A DNA stretch of 64,000 nucleotides from an uncultured Spirochaetaceae bacterium (GCA_944390725.1 CALXQU010000002.1:1-64000); one strand, 5' to 3'. Shown: positions 7,092 to 17,068, counted from the stretch's first letter. Translations and numbers: made by a program. Notes: generated from the letters alone by a model not told the origin.

Positions 7092-9338
7092 ATGATAGCA
7101 ATCACAGATGGCAGCATATTCCACCTTGCCACGGACAACTCAAGCTACATCATGCACATACTCCCATCCGGCCATGCAGAGCATCTCTACTACGGCAGGA
7201 GGCTGAGGGCGCCGGAGGCCTCCCTTACGGCGATGGTGGAGAAGAGGTACATCCGCCAGCATAACGCGACATACCTCTCCGATGAGCATGAGACCCTCGT
7301 GCTCGATGACACGCTGCTTGAATTCTCCAGCGAGGGCAAGGGCGACTACAGGATCCCTCTCGTCGCCGTATCCGCAGGGGAGAACGGCGAGAGGACCGCT
7401 GATTTCCGCTATACGGGCTATATGCGCCATGAAGGCATCTCACCCATGCCGGGGCTGCCGCAGGCGAAGGCAAGGAATACGGAGGCGGAGACGCTCCTGC
7501 TGGTATTCGAGGACGCCAGGCATGGCCTGACGCTCACCCTTACCTATACGGTATTCGCGGAGCTCGATGCCATCGTCAGGCGCACGACGCTGCAGTCGAA
7601 GGACGGCAGCTGCACGATACGCTCACTTGCCTCGGCCCAGCTTGACTTCAGGTCTGGGATGATGAAGGCAGTCACCCTTTCCGGCACCTGGGGAAGGGAA
7701 TTCGTGCAGGGCGGCAGGCTGATAGACAGCGGCACGTTCATGATCGAGAGCCGCATGATGTCATCATCTGCAGAGGCGAATCCCGGCTTCATGCTCGAGG
7801 ACGGCAGGGGCGGATGCTATGCTATGAACCTGATCTATTCAGGTCCACACAGGGCGGCATTCTCGCGCACTGCCCATGGCATGACCCATATAGTATGGGG
7901 CATCAATCCGGACCAGTTCTCATGGCCGCTCGAGCCAGGGGAGTCATTCGACTCGCCGGAAGCCGTCATGGTCTATTCAGCGGAAGGAAGGGCCAGCTGC
8001 TCGGAGAAGATGCACCGCTTCGTCAATGCCTGCATCATCCGCTCGGTATGGTCGGAGAAGATGCGGCCGCTCATGCTCTCGACGGACAGGGCCTTATCAT
8101 ATGCGATGACGGAAGGCAAGGTGCTGGCGATGGCCAAAGGCGCACGCAGCCTCGGCATGGAGGGCATCCTTGTCGGGGATGGCTGGTTCGGATCGCGCAG
8201 GGGCGCAAGGACAAGCATCGGCGACTGGTTCTCCAACACGATGAAATTCCCCTCGGGGCTCTTCGAGCTCTCGCAGGACATCCACAGGATGGGGCTCCTC
8301 TTCGGGCTCTGGTTCGAACCGGAGGGCATCAGCGGCAAGTCGATGCTGTACAGCGAGCATCCTGACTGGATGATAGGGCACAGCGACAGCGAGAATGCCA
8401 AGGGATGCTATGAAGGCATCCTGGACCTCACCCGCGATGATGTGCGGGCATGGATCATCGATACCCTCTCCGATGTCATAGACAGATGCCGCGTCGACTA
8501 CATCAGATGGGACCTGAGCAGGGCCAGCAGCGACATCTTCTCCCGCAAGGCGCCGCAGGATTACGGGATGTTCATGCACAGGTACATCCTCGGCCTCTAC
8601 AAGGTCATCGGCACCATCGGCCGGCGCTTCCCGTCGCTCTATATAGAGACAGGAGGCGGCAGGTTCGACCTCGGCATGCTCTGCTATTCGGCCTCCATCT
8701 CCATCAGCGACAATACGGATCCCATATGCGTTGCGGATATGATAGCCTCTGCGACGCTCCTCTATCCGCTTTCAGTCATATCGACGGCAATCGCGCCATC
8801 GCCGGACCAGGTCACCGGCAGGATCGTCGAGAGGGAGACACGGTTCAACGCAGCGGCATTCTCCTGCCTTTCCTACTCTATCGACACCGCATCCATCACA
8901 GGGCTGGAAGCGGAGGCATACAGGAAGCAGGTCGAGTTCTACAAGACATACAGGATGCTTTTCCAGTTCGGCAGGTTCCGCCTCCAGGAGGATGGCAACA
9001 GGGTCATCTGGTCGGTATCGGACAAGGACAGGTCTCTGCTCCTGATGCTCTACCTGCAGAAGCTCGTGGTCCCCGATACCACGGCGGAGAAGCTTATCGT
9101 GGAGGATGCGGATCCCGCATTCCAGTACATCGCCATGGCGAGGCCCCATGCGATGAGCGAGCAGGAGCTCTCCTACTATCCGCAGGAAAGCGAATGCTAC
9201 AAGGCCGGCGGGGACGTGCTCAGATGGGCGGGGATATCGCTCGTGGAGCAGGTCTGCGGCAATGGATACGTAGAGGGCATGAGGATGCTCGGGGACTTCT
9301 CCTCACGTCTCTACATAATCAGGAGAACGGATAAGTGA
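7092..9338 (+). CDS. GH36-family alpha-galactosidase
   Basis: A 748-residue intracellular glycosidase releasing terminal alpha-galactose, for example from raffinose or melibiose. The N-terminal beta-supersandwich is followed by a TIM barrel. GDGWFGSRRG binds substrate, the likely nucleophile is Asp474 in YIRWDLSR, and the likely acid/base is Asp540 in ISDNTD. The usual SCSGGG before GRFDLGM reads IETGGGRFD here, so the common active-site cysteine is missing. No signal peptide is present. The gene overlaps the next start (GTGA), forming a unit with gpsA. The exact sugar specificity is open. Confidence 0.88.
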   Translation: MIAITDGSIFHLATDNSSYIMHILPSGHAEHLYYGRRLRAPEASLTAMVEKRYIRQHNATYLSDEHETLVLDDTLLEFSSEGKGDYRIPLVAVSAGENGERTADFRYTGYMRHEGISPMPGLPQAKARNTEAETLLLVFEDARHGLTLTLTYTVFAELDAIVRRTTLQSKDGSCTIRSLASAQLDFRSGMMKAVTLSGTWGREFVQGGRLIDSGTFMIESRMMSSSAEANPGFMLEDGRGGCYAMNLIYSGPHRAAFSRTAHGMTHIVWGINPDQFSWPLEPGESFDSPEAVMVYSAEGRASCSEKMHRFVNACIIRSVWSEKMRPLMLSTDRALSYAMTEGKVLAMAKGARSLGMEGILVGDGWFGSRRGARTSIGDWFSNTMKFPSGLFELSQDIHRMGLLFGLWFEPEGISGKSMLYSEHPDWMIGHSDSENAKGCYEGILDLTRDDVRAWIIDTLSDVIDRCRVDYIRWDLSRASSDIFSRKAPQDYGMFMHRYILGLYKVIGTIGRRFPSLYIETGGGRFDLGMLCYSASISISDNTDPICVADMIASATLLYPLSVISTAIAPSPDQVTGRIVERETRFNAAAFSCLSYSIDTASITGLEAEAYRKQVEFYKTYRMLFQFGRFRLQEDGNRVIWSVSDKDRSLLLMLYLQKLVVPDTTAEKLIVEDADPAFQYIAMARPHAMSEQELSYYPQESECYKAGGDVLRWAGISLVEQVCGNGYVEGMRMLGDFSSRLYIIRRTDK

Positions 9339-10294
9339 ACAATATAATCGTAGCCGGAGCAGGCACATTCGGCACGGCAGTCGCCGAGCGCCTCGCCTGG
9401 AATTCAAGGAACAGGGTCACGCTCCATACCATCGAGAAGGATGTGGAGAAGGATATCAACGAGAACCACCAGAACAGGAAGTACTTCCCAACCCGCTTCC
9501 TGAACAGATACCTTTCCGCATCCGCAGACTTCTCCATCTTCCGCGAAGCCGATGTCATCCTCCTCGTCATCCCGTCGAAGGCCATCGTCTCATTCTCGCA
9601 GGAAGTGAGGAAGAACACCTCAAAGGAGCCCCTCGTCGTCAACCTTGCCAAGGGCATGAGCGATGAGGGAGCCTTCATCACGGAGGACATCCCCTTCTCG
9701 CGGTCAGCCAGCATGAAGGGACCATCATTCGCGATAGAGACCATCAACGGCTTCCCCACGTCGTTCACCTTCGGCGGGAAGAAGGACGATTACGACTACA
9801 TGAGGCAGGAGATACTCCCAGACACGCAGTTCTCGCTCGACTATACGCCTGACGTGAGGGCCGTGGAGCTGATGAGCATACTCAAGAACATGTACGCGAT
9901 AGCGATAGGGCTTGTCTCGGGCAGGTACAACAGCCCCAACGTTGACTTCCTTGTCTATACGAAGGCCGTCAATGAGATGAGGGGATTCCTGAGGATCTTC
10001 AGCTGCGATGAGGATACGATCTTCCGCTACTGCGGCATCGGCGACCTCGGGCTGACGGCGCTCAACGACCTCTCGAGGAACAGAACGCTGGGGATGCTCA
10101 TCGGCAAGGGATTCGGCTTCGACCCCAACACCAGGTCCTCGACCGTCGTCGAGGGGCTCAGGACCGTGAAGCTGATGGGGAATATCACGAGGGAAAGGGG
10201 GATAGCCGATGGCTTCCCCCTCGTGCAGGCGCTCTACAGGCTCCTCTATGAGGGAGACAGCCTGAATGACTACCTCGTCAGCGTCCTAGGCTGA
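9335..10294 (+). CDS. gpsA: NAD(P)H-dependent glycerol-3-phosphate dehydrogenase
   Basis: A 319-residue enzyme reducing dihydroxyacetone phosphate to sn-glycerol-3-phosphate for phospholipid synthesis. The Rossmann motif GAGTFGTA is at residues 8-15. NLAKGM, GPSFAIE and the catalytic lysine region in ELMSILKNMYAIAIG fit the GpsA family, as does GIGDLGLTAL. Translation begins at a GTG overlapping the galactosidase stop. Its 3' end overlaps the opposing Nudix gene by 17 bp. Confidence 0.9.
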   Translation: MNNIIVAGAGTFGTAVAERLAWNSRNRVTLHTIEKDVEKDINENHQNRKYFPTRFLNRYLSASADFSIFREADVILLVIPSKAIVSFSQEVRKNTSKEPLVVNLAKGMSDEGAFITEDIPFSRSASMKGPSFAIETINGFPTSFTFGGKKDDYDYMRQEILPDTQFSLDYTPDVRAVELMSILKNMYAIAIGLVSGRYNSPNVDFLVYTKAVNEMRGFLRIFSCDEDTIFRYCGIGDLGLTALNDLSRNRTLGMLIGKGFGFDPNTRSSTVVEGLRTVKLMGNITRERGIADGFPLVQALYRLLYEGDSLNDYLVSVLG

Positions 10295-10859
10295 TCCTCA
10301 GCCCGGGCCTCTTCTCGGCATAGCGCATGAAGAAGCCGGCAGCCGCCATCATTATGCCATTGTCATAGAGCCCGGTGCCCATCTCACGGAGGGCATCCTC
10401 CACAGGCACCGTGACGACCTCTATCTCCTCATTCGCATCGAGGCTCTGCCGGGCGACATGCTCTATGTTCTCAGCGAGGAAATACGTCTGGTGGTTGGCC
10501 ATGAAGGCAGGATTCGGATTCACAGACCCGAGCTCGGTGAAGTCACCGCGGCATCCAGTCTCCTCCAGGAACTCCCTCCTGGCCGCATCCAGGGCGCTCT
10601 CGCCCTTCTCCACGAGTCCTGCCGGGAACTCGCGGGTGACCTTGGAAGGCCCATGGCGCCACTGCTCCTCCATGATGAAATGGGGGACGCCATCAACCAG
10701 CAGCCAGGGGATTATCACGACCCAGTCAGGGCTGTCGAGCCATATGAAGCGCCCCTTCCTTCCATCGGGGCCGATCCTGTCATCGAGATATCCATCGAAT
10801 ATAGGGGTGGAGAATGCCTTCTCCCCCCTGACTGTCTTCCAGGACATGTCCTTCATCAT
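10278..10859 (-). CDS. Nudix hydrolase, ADP-ribose pyrophosphatase-like
   Basis: About 193 residues. The Nudix box GX5EX7REX2EEXG is visible as GLVEKGESALDAARREFLEE followed by TG. The remaining layout, with a W-rich N-terminus and a short C-terminal helix, matches ADP-ribose/nucleotide-sugar pyrophosphatases. It likely hydrolyses ADP-ribose or a similar nucleoside diphosphate compound. ATG 10859 overlaps the mrp stop (ATGA) with AAGGAAG just upstream, so longer starts inside mrp are rejected. Confidence 0.85.
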   Translation of the reverse strand: MMKDMSWKTVRGEKAFSTPIFDGYLDDRIGPDGRKGRFIWLDSPDWVVIIPWLLVDGVPHFIMEEQWRHGPSKVTREFPAGLVEKGESALDAARREFLEETGCRGDFTELGSVNPNPAFMANHQTYFLAENIEHVARQSLDANEEIEVVTVPVEDALREMGTGLYDNGIMMAAAGFFMRYAEKRPGLRISLGR

Positions 10860-11770
10860 TTCTTCCTTGACGGGCAGTCCGATGTGCATGATGCGCAGGC
10901 AGAAGGCCTGCATGACGGAGTACCGAGGAACGATGTATCGCGCGCAGTCGAGCATGCGGTGCCGCTGTTGATCTCATTGGCTATCGCCTTGAGGGCATCT
11001 GCCGACGGATGGCCTGCCTGCTCCACCCAGGCGACGCCTGAGTCCTCAGCTTCCGGAAGCCCTACTTCCATCGGGATGGCACCGAGGAACGGCACATGCA
11101 TATCCTGGCACATCTTCCTGCCGCCGCCCTTGCCGAAGAGCGGTATCTCCTTGCCGCAGTGCGGGCACACCAGCCCTGACATGTTCTCGATTACGCCGAT
11201 GATGGCGACGCCGAGCTTGCGGGAGAAGTTGACAGAGCGGCGCGCATCGAGCACCGCGACCTCCTGCGGCGTGGTGACGATGATCGAGCCTGTCAGCTCA
11301 GGGATGGTCTGGCAGACGGTAAGCTGCTCATCGCCGGTCCCTGGAGGCGTATCTATAAGCAGGTAGTCCAGCTCCCCCCAGTCCACATCGCCGATGAACT
11401 GGCGGATAGCGCTGTTCTTCAGCGTCCCCCTCCAGATCACCGGGGCATCCGGGTCCTCGAGCGCGAAGGCAAGCGACATCACCTTCAGCCCCTTCCTGGG
11501 CTCGATGGGTATGAACGTAGCCCCATCATCGGAGAAGAGCTTCGCATCCTTGCAGCCGAACATGACAGCCACGTTCGGGCCGTGGAGGTCGGTATCAAGA
11601 ACCCCTACCCTGCATCCCATATCGACGAGGGCATTGGCAAGGTTCACGGTCACGGTCGTCTTGCCGACGCCGCCCTTGCCTGACATTATCATGATCTTGC
11701 GGCCGATTCTGTCGAGCCGTTCGCGGATCCGCTGGTCCTGCGCAGCATATTCGTCTGTATTGTCTGCCAT
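10856..11770 (-). CDS. mrp: Mrp/NBP35-family Fe-S carrier ATPase
   Basis: A 304-residue P-loop ATPase with deviant Walker A SGKGGVGKTT, the DTDLHGPN switch region, and LIDTPPGTGDEQL. The cluster-binding CXXC is in NMSGLVCPHCG. Family members carry Fe-S clusters to apo-proteins. Unusually, the last 38 residues hold five extra cysteines (GTACST, PSCRPSACASC and SDCPSRKK), which could bind another cluster or metal. Translationally coupled to the Nudix gene. Confidence 0.9.
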   Translation of the reverse strand: MADNTDEYAAQDQRIRERLDRIGRKIMIMSGKGGVGKTTVTVNLANALVDMGCRVGVLDTDLHGPNVAVMFGCKDAKLFSDDGATFIPIEPRKGLKVMSLAFALEDPDAPVIWRGTLKNSAIRQFIGDVDWGELDYLLIDTPPGTGDEQLTVCQTIPELTGSIIVTTPQEVAVLDARRSVNFSRKLGVAIIGVIENMSGLVCPHCGKEIPLFGKGGGRKMCQDMHVPFLGAIPMEVGLPEAEDSGVAWVEQAGHPSADALKAIANEINSGTACSTARDTSFLGTPSCRPSACASCTSDCPSRKK

Positions 11771-11901
11771 AGTGACCTAATGATAATCAAACATCTCCTT
11801 CTCGGCTACATATGGGCTCCAGCCCATCGATAGGATAATTACACCCATTCTCTACATCAGGCCGCCCCGTCATGGGCTAGACTATAAGCGGAGGGGAAAG
11901 G

Positions 11902-12594
11902 ATGAGGAAAGCCATCATATCCATTCTGATGATAGCGACCATAGCGCTGCCTTTGGCAGCAGAGGATATAACGCCTACTATCTCGGTCTCCGGCACAGCC
12001 GAAGTCTCCGTCATGCCTGACACGGCTTACTTCTCGATATCCGCATCATATGTGGCGGACACCTCGGAAGAAGCCAGGAAGCTAGCTTCCGGGACGATAA
12101 GCGACGCAGTGGGGATCCTGACTTCAGAGTACGGCATAAGGAAGGAGGATATAGCTACGGAGGTACTCACCATCTATCCCGAATACAGATGGGAGGATGG
12201 TGAGCAGATCCCCGTAGGCCAGCGGGCTACCCAAGGCCTGAGGATAACGCTGAGGGACCTGGCGGCCATCGGGGACATCTATGACAGCCTCTCCGCATTC
12301 AACGGGCTGGAGTTCTCGTCGGTCCGTCTCGACAAGGCGGACAAGGGCGCAGAGCTCATGGAGGCAAGGACGGAGGCCGTGCTCGATGCAAGGGCAAAGG
12401 CCGAGGCATATGCGGCAGCAGCCGGAGTCGGGGTCGGGAAAGTGCTCTCTATTTCCGAAACCTCCTCCTATGCCCCCGCCTACAGGGTATCGAACATGAA
12501 GCTGATGGCGGCGGACGCGGAGGCCGCGACTGAATACTATGCCGATGACATCACGGTAACAGCTTCCGTATCAATGGTTTACTCGATAGTATGA
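11902..12594 (+). CDS. SIMPL-domain (DUF541) secreted protein
   Basis: A 230-residue protein with a signal peptide (MRKAIISILMIATIALPLAA) ending near residue 20, so periplasmic or membrane-anchored. The rest matches SIMPL/DUF541: the opening TISVSGTAEVSVMPDTA, VLTIYPEYRW in the middle, and a C-terminal strand ITVTASVSMVYSI. Members such as BP26/OMP28 form oligomeric channels or rings of unknown role. It stands alone between mrp and the oad operon, followed by a hairpin. Confidence 0.85.
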   Translation: MRKAIISILMIATIALPLAAEDITPTISVSGTAEVSVMPDTAYFSISASYVADTSEEARKLASGTISDAVGILTSEYGIRKEDIATEVLTIYPEYRWEDGEQIPVGQRATQGLRITLRDLAAIGDIYDSLSAFNGLEFSSVRLDKADKGAELMEARTEAVLDARAKAEAYAAAAGVGVGKVLSISETSSYAPAYRVSNMKLMAADAEAATEYYADDITVTASVSMVYSIV

Positions 12595-12599
12595 CCTTC

Positions 12600-12627
12600 A
12601 GCCCCGAGACATCGCGTCCGGGGCTTT
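12600..12627 (+). terminator. Hairpin after SIMPL gene
   Basis: AGCCCCG (12600-12606) pairs perfectly with CGGGGCT (12619-12625), followed by a short TTT. The position three bases after the stop codon fits a Rho-independent terminator, though the T-run is weak. Confidence 0.6.
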
Positions 12628-12673
12628 CCCATGCCCATATGCAGCCCCTGAACTGTTGCATGATATCCCTTTA

Positions 12674-12712
12674 TTCTGATATATTCAGAACTTGAAAACC
12701 GATACATCGGTT
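12674..12712 (+). promoter_or_regulatory. Two tandem palindromes before oadG
   Basis: TTCTGATATATTCAGAA (12674-12690) has six-base arms around TATAT. AACCGATACATCGGTT (12697-12712) has seven-base perfect arms around AC. The second ends two bases before the AGGAG ribosome site of oadG. They look like operators or RNA hairpins controlling the decarboxylase operon; which protein binds is unknown. Confidence 0.5.
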
Positions 12713-12725
12713 CAGGAGTCATTTG

Positions 12726-12998
12726 ATGTTGTATAACTTACCAAAGGAACTGCTCACAGCGCAGCTGATGGATGGTCTGGTGCTCCTGGTGCTGGGAATG
12801 GGGACGGTATTCGTGTTCCTCGTTATCCTGATTTACGCTACAAAGCTGATGAGCAAGCTTTGCAACAGGAATCAGACAGCTCCGGCACAGGCAGTATCAA
12901 GCGCTCCGGCTGTTCAGAGAACAGCGCCGGCGCCAGCACAGGATGATGCAGCTATCGCAGCGGCAATCGCAGCAGCCTACGACAAATCAAGACAGTAA
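12726..12998 (+). CDS. oadG: Oxaloacetate decarboxylase gamma chain
   Basis: A 90-residue membrane anchor of the Na+-pumping decarboxylase. One transmembrane helix (LLVLGMGTVFVFLVILIYAT) near residues 19-38 is followed by an Ala/Pro-rich cytoplasmic linker and an Ala-rich end. OadG holds alpha to beta and in characterised enzymes binds zinc. ATG 12726 is chosen over TTG 12723 because AGGAG lies seven bases upstream. It is the first gene of oadGAB. Confidence 0.85.
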   Translation: MLYNLPKELLTAQLMDGLVLLVLGMGTVFVFLVILIYATKLMSKLCNRNQTAPAQAVSSAPAVQRTAPAPAQDDAAIAAAIAAAYDKSRQ

Positions 12999-13014
12999 AA
13001 AGAGGTTATCCAGT

Positions 13015-15216
13015 ATGGGCAAGAAGAAAGTCGATTTCATGTGCACGGCATTCCGTGATGGCTTCCAGTCAGTATACGGCGCACGTGTATTCACAAAGGA
13101 TTTCATGCCGGCAGTAGCAGCTGCCAGGGAGGCAGGAATCACGCACTTCGAAGCAGGCGGCGGAGCCAGGTTCCAGGCGCTCTACTTCTATACGAACGAG
13201 GATGCATTCGCGATGATGGACGAGTTCAGGAAGGTCGCAGGACCTGACGCGAACCTCCAGACCCTCGCCAGGGGCGTCAACGTAGTCGGCCTCGACTCGC
13301 AGCCGAGGGACATCATCAAGCTCCATGCACAGCTGTTCAAGAAGCATGGCATGACCACGATCAGGAACTTCGATGCGCTCAACGATGTCAACAACCTCAT
13401 CGACAGCGGCAGGGCCATCCACGATGCAGGCCTCAAGCACGAAGTCACGGTCACGATGATGAGCCTTCCTGAGGGCGTCACGGGCGCGCATACCCCTGAC
13501 TTCTACGAGCGCATCCTCCGCGAGATCCTCGATGCAGGCATCCCCTATGACTCTGTCTGCTTCAAGGACGCATCCGGAACATCGACTCCGCACAATGTAT
13601 ATGAAACAGTGAAGAGGGCAAGGAAGATGCTCGGTCCTAACGTGAAGATCGTCTTCCACTCCCATGAGACGGCAGGCGTATCCGTCGCGCAGTACATGGC
13701 AGCACTCGATGCCGGCGCAGACCAGATCGACCTCTCGCTCGCTCCGGTTTCCGGCGGCACATGCCAGCCTGACGTGCTCACGATGTGGCACGCATTCAGG
13801 GGAACCGACTACACGCTCGACATCGACGTCAACAAGGTAAGGGACGCCGAGAAGGTATTCGAGGAGTGCATGTCTGACTACTTCCTTCCTCCTGAAGCAA
13901 CCGCAGTCAATCCTGAGATCCCGTTCTTCCCGCTTCCGGGCGGTGCCCTTACGGCCAACACCCAGATGCTCAGGGACAACGGCCTCATGGATAAGTATCC
14001 CAAGATCGTCGAGGCTATGGGCGAGACAGTCGCCAAGGGTGGCTTCGGCACATCCGTGACACCTGTTTCCCAGTTCTATTTCCAGCAGGCATTCAACAAT
14101 GTCATGTTCGGACCCTGGAAGAAGTTCGCGGAAGGATACGGCAAGATGGTCCTCGGCTACTTCGGCAAGACTCCTGTAGCTCCGGATCCGGAAGTCGTCA
14201 AGCTCGCTGCGGCACAGCTCAAGCTCGAGCCCACGACTGAGAAGGTCGTAGACATCAATGACAAGGACCCGAACAAGGGAATCGCAGCCGCGAAGAAGAT
14301 GCTCGAGGAAGCAGGCCTTCCTGAGACAGATGAGAACATCTTCATCGCCTCCACATGCAAGGAGAAGGGAATCCTCTACCTCACAGGCAAGGCGAAGGTC
14401 AACGGCGTCAGGCTCAAGAGCGCGGAGAAGAGCAAGGCAGCAGCCGCTGCTCCAGCAGCTCCGAAGGCAGCTTCCAATGGCGAGTACACAGTCACAGTCA
14501 ACGGCAAGGCCTACGGCGTGAAGCTCGCACAGGGCTCGGCGGTCGTCAACGGCGTCTCCTACCCTGTCTCCATCTCCGAGGGAATCGCGGCACCTGCAGC
14601 TGCGGCAGCTCCTGCACAGCCGGCTCCGGCAGCAGCTCCTGTACAGCAGACGGTCGTCACGGGCTCCGAGGAAGTCAAGGCACCGATGCCGGGCCTCGTG
14701 CTCCGCATCAACGCCAAGGTCGGTGACACGGTCAAGAAGGATGACATCATCATGGTGATGGAAGCCATGAAGATGGAGAACGAGATCTATGCGCCATGCG
14801 ATGGCGTCGTGACATCCATCCCTGTATCCCAGGGACAGCAGCTCCAGTCCGGCGACCTGCTCCTCACGATCGGCGGCGTAGCCCAGGCAGCACCTGCGGC
14901 ACCTGTCCAGCCAGCTCCGGCAGCAGCACCTGCACAGCCGGCCCCTGAGGCAGCACCGGTACAGCCCGCTCCAGCAGCGGCTCCAGCGGCAGCTCCTGCA
15001 GAGGGAACGGAGATCAAGGCACCGATGCCGGGCCTCTGCCTCCGCTTCAACGTCAAGGTCGGCGACACGGTCGCACCTGACCAGATCCTCATGGTCATGG
15101 AAGCTATGAAGATGGAGAACGAGATCTATTCTCCATGCGCAGGCACAGTAAGGCAGATCCTCGTCAACCAGGGTGACCAGATCAACGCTGATACGGTCCT
15201 GATGATTATCGGCTAA
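13015..15216 (+). CDS. oadA: Oxaloacetate decarboxylase alpha chain with two biotinyl domains
   Basis: A 733-residue carboxyltransferase. The N-terminal TIM barrel has [10 protein letters not shown] near residue 14 and the metal-binding HSHETAGV. It is followed by the conserved PYC_OADA region, then Ala/Pro linkers and two biotinyl domains. Each has an EAMKMENE motif, with biotin lysines at about 586 and 699. It moves CO2 from oxaloacetate to biotin, and OadB then decarboxylates it while pumping Na+. Typical OadA has about 590-600 residues and one biotinyl domain, so the duplication is notable. ATG 13015 is used because upstream codons overlap oadG and AGAGG precedes it. Confidence 0.92.
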   Translation: MGKKKVDFMCTAFRDGFQSVYGARVFTKDFMPAVAAAREAGITHFEAGGGARFQALYFYTNEDAFAMMDEFRKVAGPDANLQTLARGVNVVGLDSQPRDIIKLHAQLFKKHGMTTIRNFDALNDVNNLIDSGRAIHDAGLKHEVTVTMMSLPEGVTGAHTPDFYERILREILDAGIPYDSVCFKDASGTSTPHNVYETVKRARKMLGPNVKIVFHSHETAGVSVAQYMAALDAGADQIDLSLAPVSGGTCQPDVLTMWHAFRGTDYTLDIDVNKVRDAEKVFEECMSDYFLPPEATAVNPEIPFFPLPGGALTANTQMLRDNGLMDKYPKIVEAMGETVAKGGFGTSVTPVSQFYFQQAFNNVMFGPWKKFAEGYGKMVLGYFGKTPVAPDPEVVKLAAAQLKLEPTTEKVVDINDKDPNKGIAAAKKMLEEAGLPETDENIFIASTCKEKGILYLTGKAKVNGVRLKSAEKSKAAAAAPAAPKAASNGEYTVTVNGKAYGVKLAQGSAVVNGVSYPVSISEGIAAPAAAAAPAQPAPAAAPVQQTVVTGSEEVKAPMPGLVLRINAKVGDTVKKDDIIMVMEAMKMENEIYAPCDGVVTSIPVSQGQQLQSGDLLLTIGGVAQAAPAAPVQPAPAAAPAQPAPEAAPVQPAPAAAPAAAPAEGTEIKAPMPGLCLRFNVKVGDTVAPDQILMVMEAMKMENEIYSPCAGTVRQILVNQGDQINADTVLMIIG

Positions 15217-15230
15217 GGGAGGCGAAGTCA

Positions 15231-16475
15231 ATGGAAGCTATCATAAGCGGACTCCAGCAGCTCTGGACTTCGACAGGAATCTTCGGGTTCCTGTTCCCGG
15301 ATCAGCTGGTTGCTATGTGGGGAGAAGGCGCGGCGAATGCCGGTGCGGTAGGCATCGGCTGCGCGCTGATGATCCTCGTCGGATTCCTGCTCCTCTTCCT
15401 GGGGATCAAGAAGGGCTTCGAGCCTCTCCTGCTGATCCCTATCGCGATGGGCTGTATCCTTTCGAACATCCCTTCCGCGTTCATCGCCGCTGTCGATCCG
15501 ACATCAGGCGATGCGGGATTCATCAAGATCCTCTATGATGCAGGCATCGAGTCAGGGCTCTTCCCAGTCCTGATCTTCATGGGCGTAGGTGCCATGACGG
15601 ACTTCGGACCACTTATCGCGAACCCGAAGACGCTCCTTCTCGGCGCAGCTGCCCAGCTCGGCATCTTCACGGCTTTGATCGGAGCGCTGCTCCTCTCATT
15701 CCTGCCGGGAATCAACTTCAACCTCGCAGTCGCGGGATCGATCGGCATCATCGGCGGCGCCGATGGCCCGACAGCCATCTACGTCACGAGCCGCCTTGCT
15801 CCTGAGTACCTCGGATCGATTGCGGTCGCAGCCTACTCATACATGGCTCTGGTGCCTATCATCCAGCCGCCTATCATGAAGGCGCTGACGACCGAGAAGG
15901 AAAGGAAGATCAGGATGCAGCAGCTCAGGCCGGTATCCAAGCTCGAGAAGATCGTCTTCCCGATCATGGTCATCACAGTCTGCGCAATCCTCCTGCCATC
16001 AGCCTGCCCGCTTATCGGAGCGCTGATGTTCGGCAACCTCGCCAGGGAATGCGGAGTCATCGGACGCCTCAGCGACACGATGCAGAACGCGCTGATGAAC
16101 ACCGTCACCATCTTCCTCGGACTCTCCGTCGGATCGAAGATGGCTGCTGACAAGTTCCTCAACCTCGAGACGCTCGGCATCCTCCTCCTTGGAATGGTCG
16201 CGTTCGGAGTCGGAACCGCAGGCGGCGTGCTTCTCGGCAAGCTCATGAACAAGCTCGACCCGAAGCATCCTACCAATCCGCTCATCGGATCGGCAGGCGT
16301 CAGCGCCGTACCTATGGCAGCCAGGGTATCGAGCAAGGTCGGACAGGAAGCCGATACGCAGAACTTCCTCCTCATGCATGCCATGGGCCCGAACGTCTCC
16401 GGCGTCATCGGATCCGCGGTTGCGGCAGGCGTGCTCATCTCCGTCATCCCGACGATGCTCAGTGCGCTTGCTTAA
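15231..16475 (+). CDS. oadB: Na+-translocating decarboxylase beta chain
   Basis: A 414-residue polytopic membrane protein with about nine to eleven hydrophobic helices. The motif [20 protein letters not shown], with the essential Asp of the Na+ path, and a C-terminal [19 protein letters not shown] segment identify the OadB/MmdB/GcdB family. It decarboxylates carboxybiotin and exports two Na+ per turn. It directly follows oadA (14 bp gap) with GGAGG-like AGGGAGG upstream. Because the alpha chain resembles OadA rather than a CoA carboxyltransferase, oxaloacetate is the likely substrate. Confidence 0.93.
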   Translation: MEAIISGLQQLWTSTGIFGFLFPDQLVAMWGEGAANAGAVGIGCALMILVGFLLLFLGIKKGFEPLLLIPIAMGCILSNIPSAFIAAVDPTSGDAGFIKILYDAGIESGLFPVLIFMGVGAMTDFGPLIANPKTLLLGAAAQLGIFTALIGALLLSFLPGINFNLAVAGSIGIIGGADGPTAIYVTSRLAPEYLGSIAVAAYSYMALVPIIQPPIMKALTTEKERKIRMQQLRPVSKLEKIVFPIMVITVCAILLPSACPLIGALMFGNLARECGVIGRLSDTMQNALMNTVTIFLGLSVGSKMAADKFLNLETLGILLLGMVAFGVGTAGGVLLGKLMNKLDPKHPTNPLIGSAGVSAVPMAARVSSKVGQEADTQNFLLMHAMGPNVSGVIGSAVAAGVLISVIPTMLSALA

Positions 16476-16496
16476 CAGCAGGAACCTGCACTATGG

Positions 16497-16523
16497 TCGC
16501 CACCTTCACCGGTGGCGATTTTT
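16497..16523 (+). terminator. Rho-independent terminator of oadGAB
   Basis: TCGCCACC (16497-16504) pairs perfectly with GGTGGCGA (16511-16518) around a six-base loop, followed by TTTTT. It lies 20 bp past the oadB stop. Confidence 0.88.
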
Positions 16524-16576
16524 ATTTCTGCCCTATTCCGCCGATCTGGGGTATAATGACCTTTCTAGGAGTCATT

Positions 16577-17068
16577 ATGCCGGGAAAGAGAGAGAACTAC
16601 ATTTCATGGGATGAGTACTTCATGGGCATCGCCATCCTTTCGGCGATGAGGTCAAAGGATCCCAACACGCAGGTCGGTGCCTGCATCGTCAGCCCAGACC
16701 GGAAGATCGTCGGAGTCGGCTACAACGGCTTCCCTACAGGATGCTCTGATGATGAGCTTCCCTGGGCGCGCGAAGGGGACTGGATCGATACCAAGTACCC
16801 GTATGTATGCCATGCGGAGCTCAACGCGATCCTCAACTCATCCATCACATCCCTGAAGGGGTCGACGCTCTATGTGGCGCTGTTCCCCTGCAACGAATGC
16901 GCCAAGGCCATCATACAGACCGGCATAAAGAAGGTAATATACCTTTCCGACAAGTATCGCGATACCGATGCGACGAAGGCCAGCCGGATGATGCTCACCG
17001 CTGCAGGAGTCGAGCTCGTGCAGCTCAGGGCAGGGAAGAAGGAACTCATCCTCCACTTCAATGAGTGA
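16577..17068 (+). CDS. Deoxycytidylate (dCMP) deaminase
   Basis: A 163-residue zinc enzyme that deaminates dCMP to dUMP for thymidylate synthesis. The zinc site is CHAELNAIL plus PCNECAKAI, and the N-terminal SWDEYFMGIA with RSKDPNTQVGACIV is characteristic of the family. ATG 16577 has AGGAG five bases upstream; earlier codons run through the oad terminator and are rejected. The 3' end overlaps the next gene by 8 bp. Confidence 0.92.
   Translation: MPGKRENYISWDEYFMGIAILSAMRSKDPNTQVGACIVSPDRKIVGVGYNGFPTGCSDDELPWAREGDWIDTKYPYVCHAELNAILNSSITSLKGSTLYVALFPCNECAKAIIQTGIKKVIYLSDKYRDTDATKASRMMLTAAGVELVQLRAGKKELILHFNE

Noticed and set aside
8450..9334. Long frame inside the GH36 gene on the same strand
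   Set aside because: Composition is unlike a protein and it overlaps the catalytic region of a clear enzyme.
13069..15231. 720-residue open frame on the minus strand opposite oadA
   Set aside because: It is a shadow frame caused by the GC-rich codon pattern of oadA. Its peptide has skewed Arg/Cys/Leu composition and no recognisable domain.
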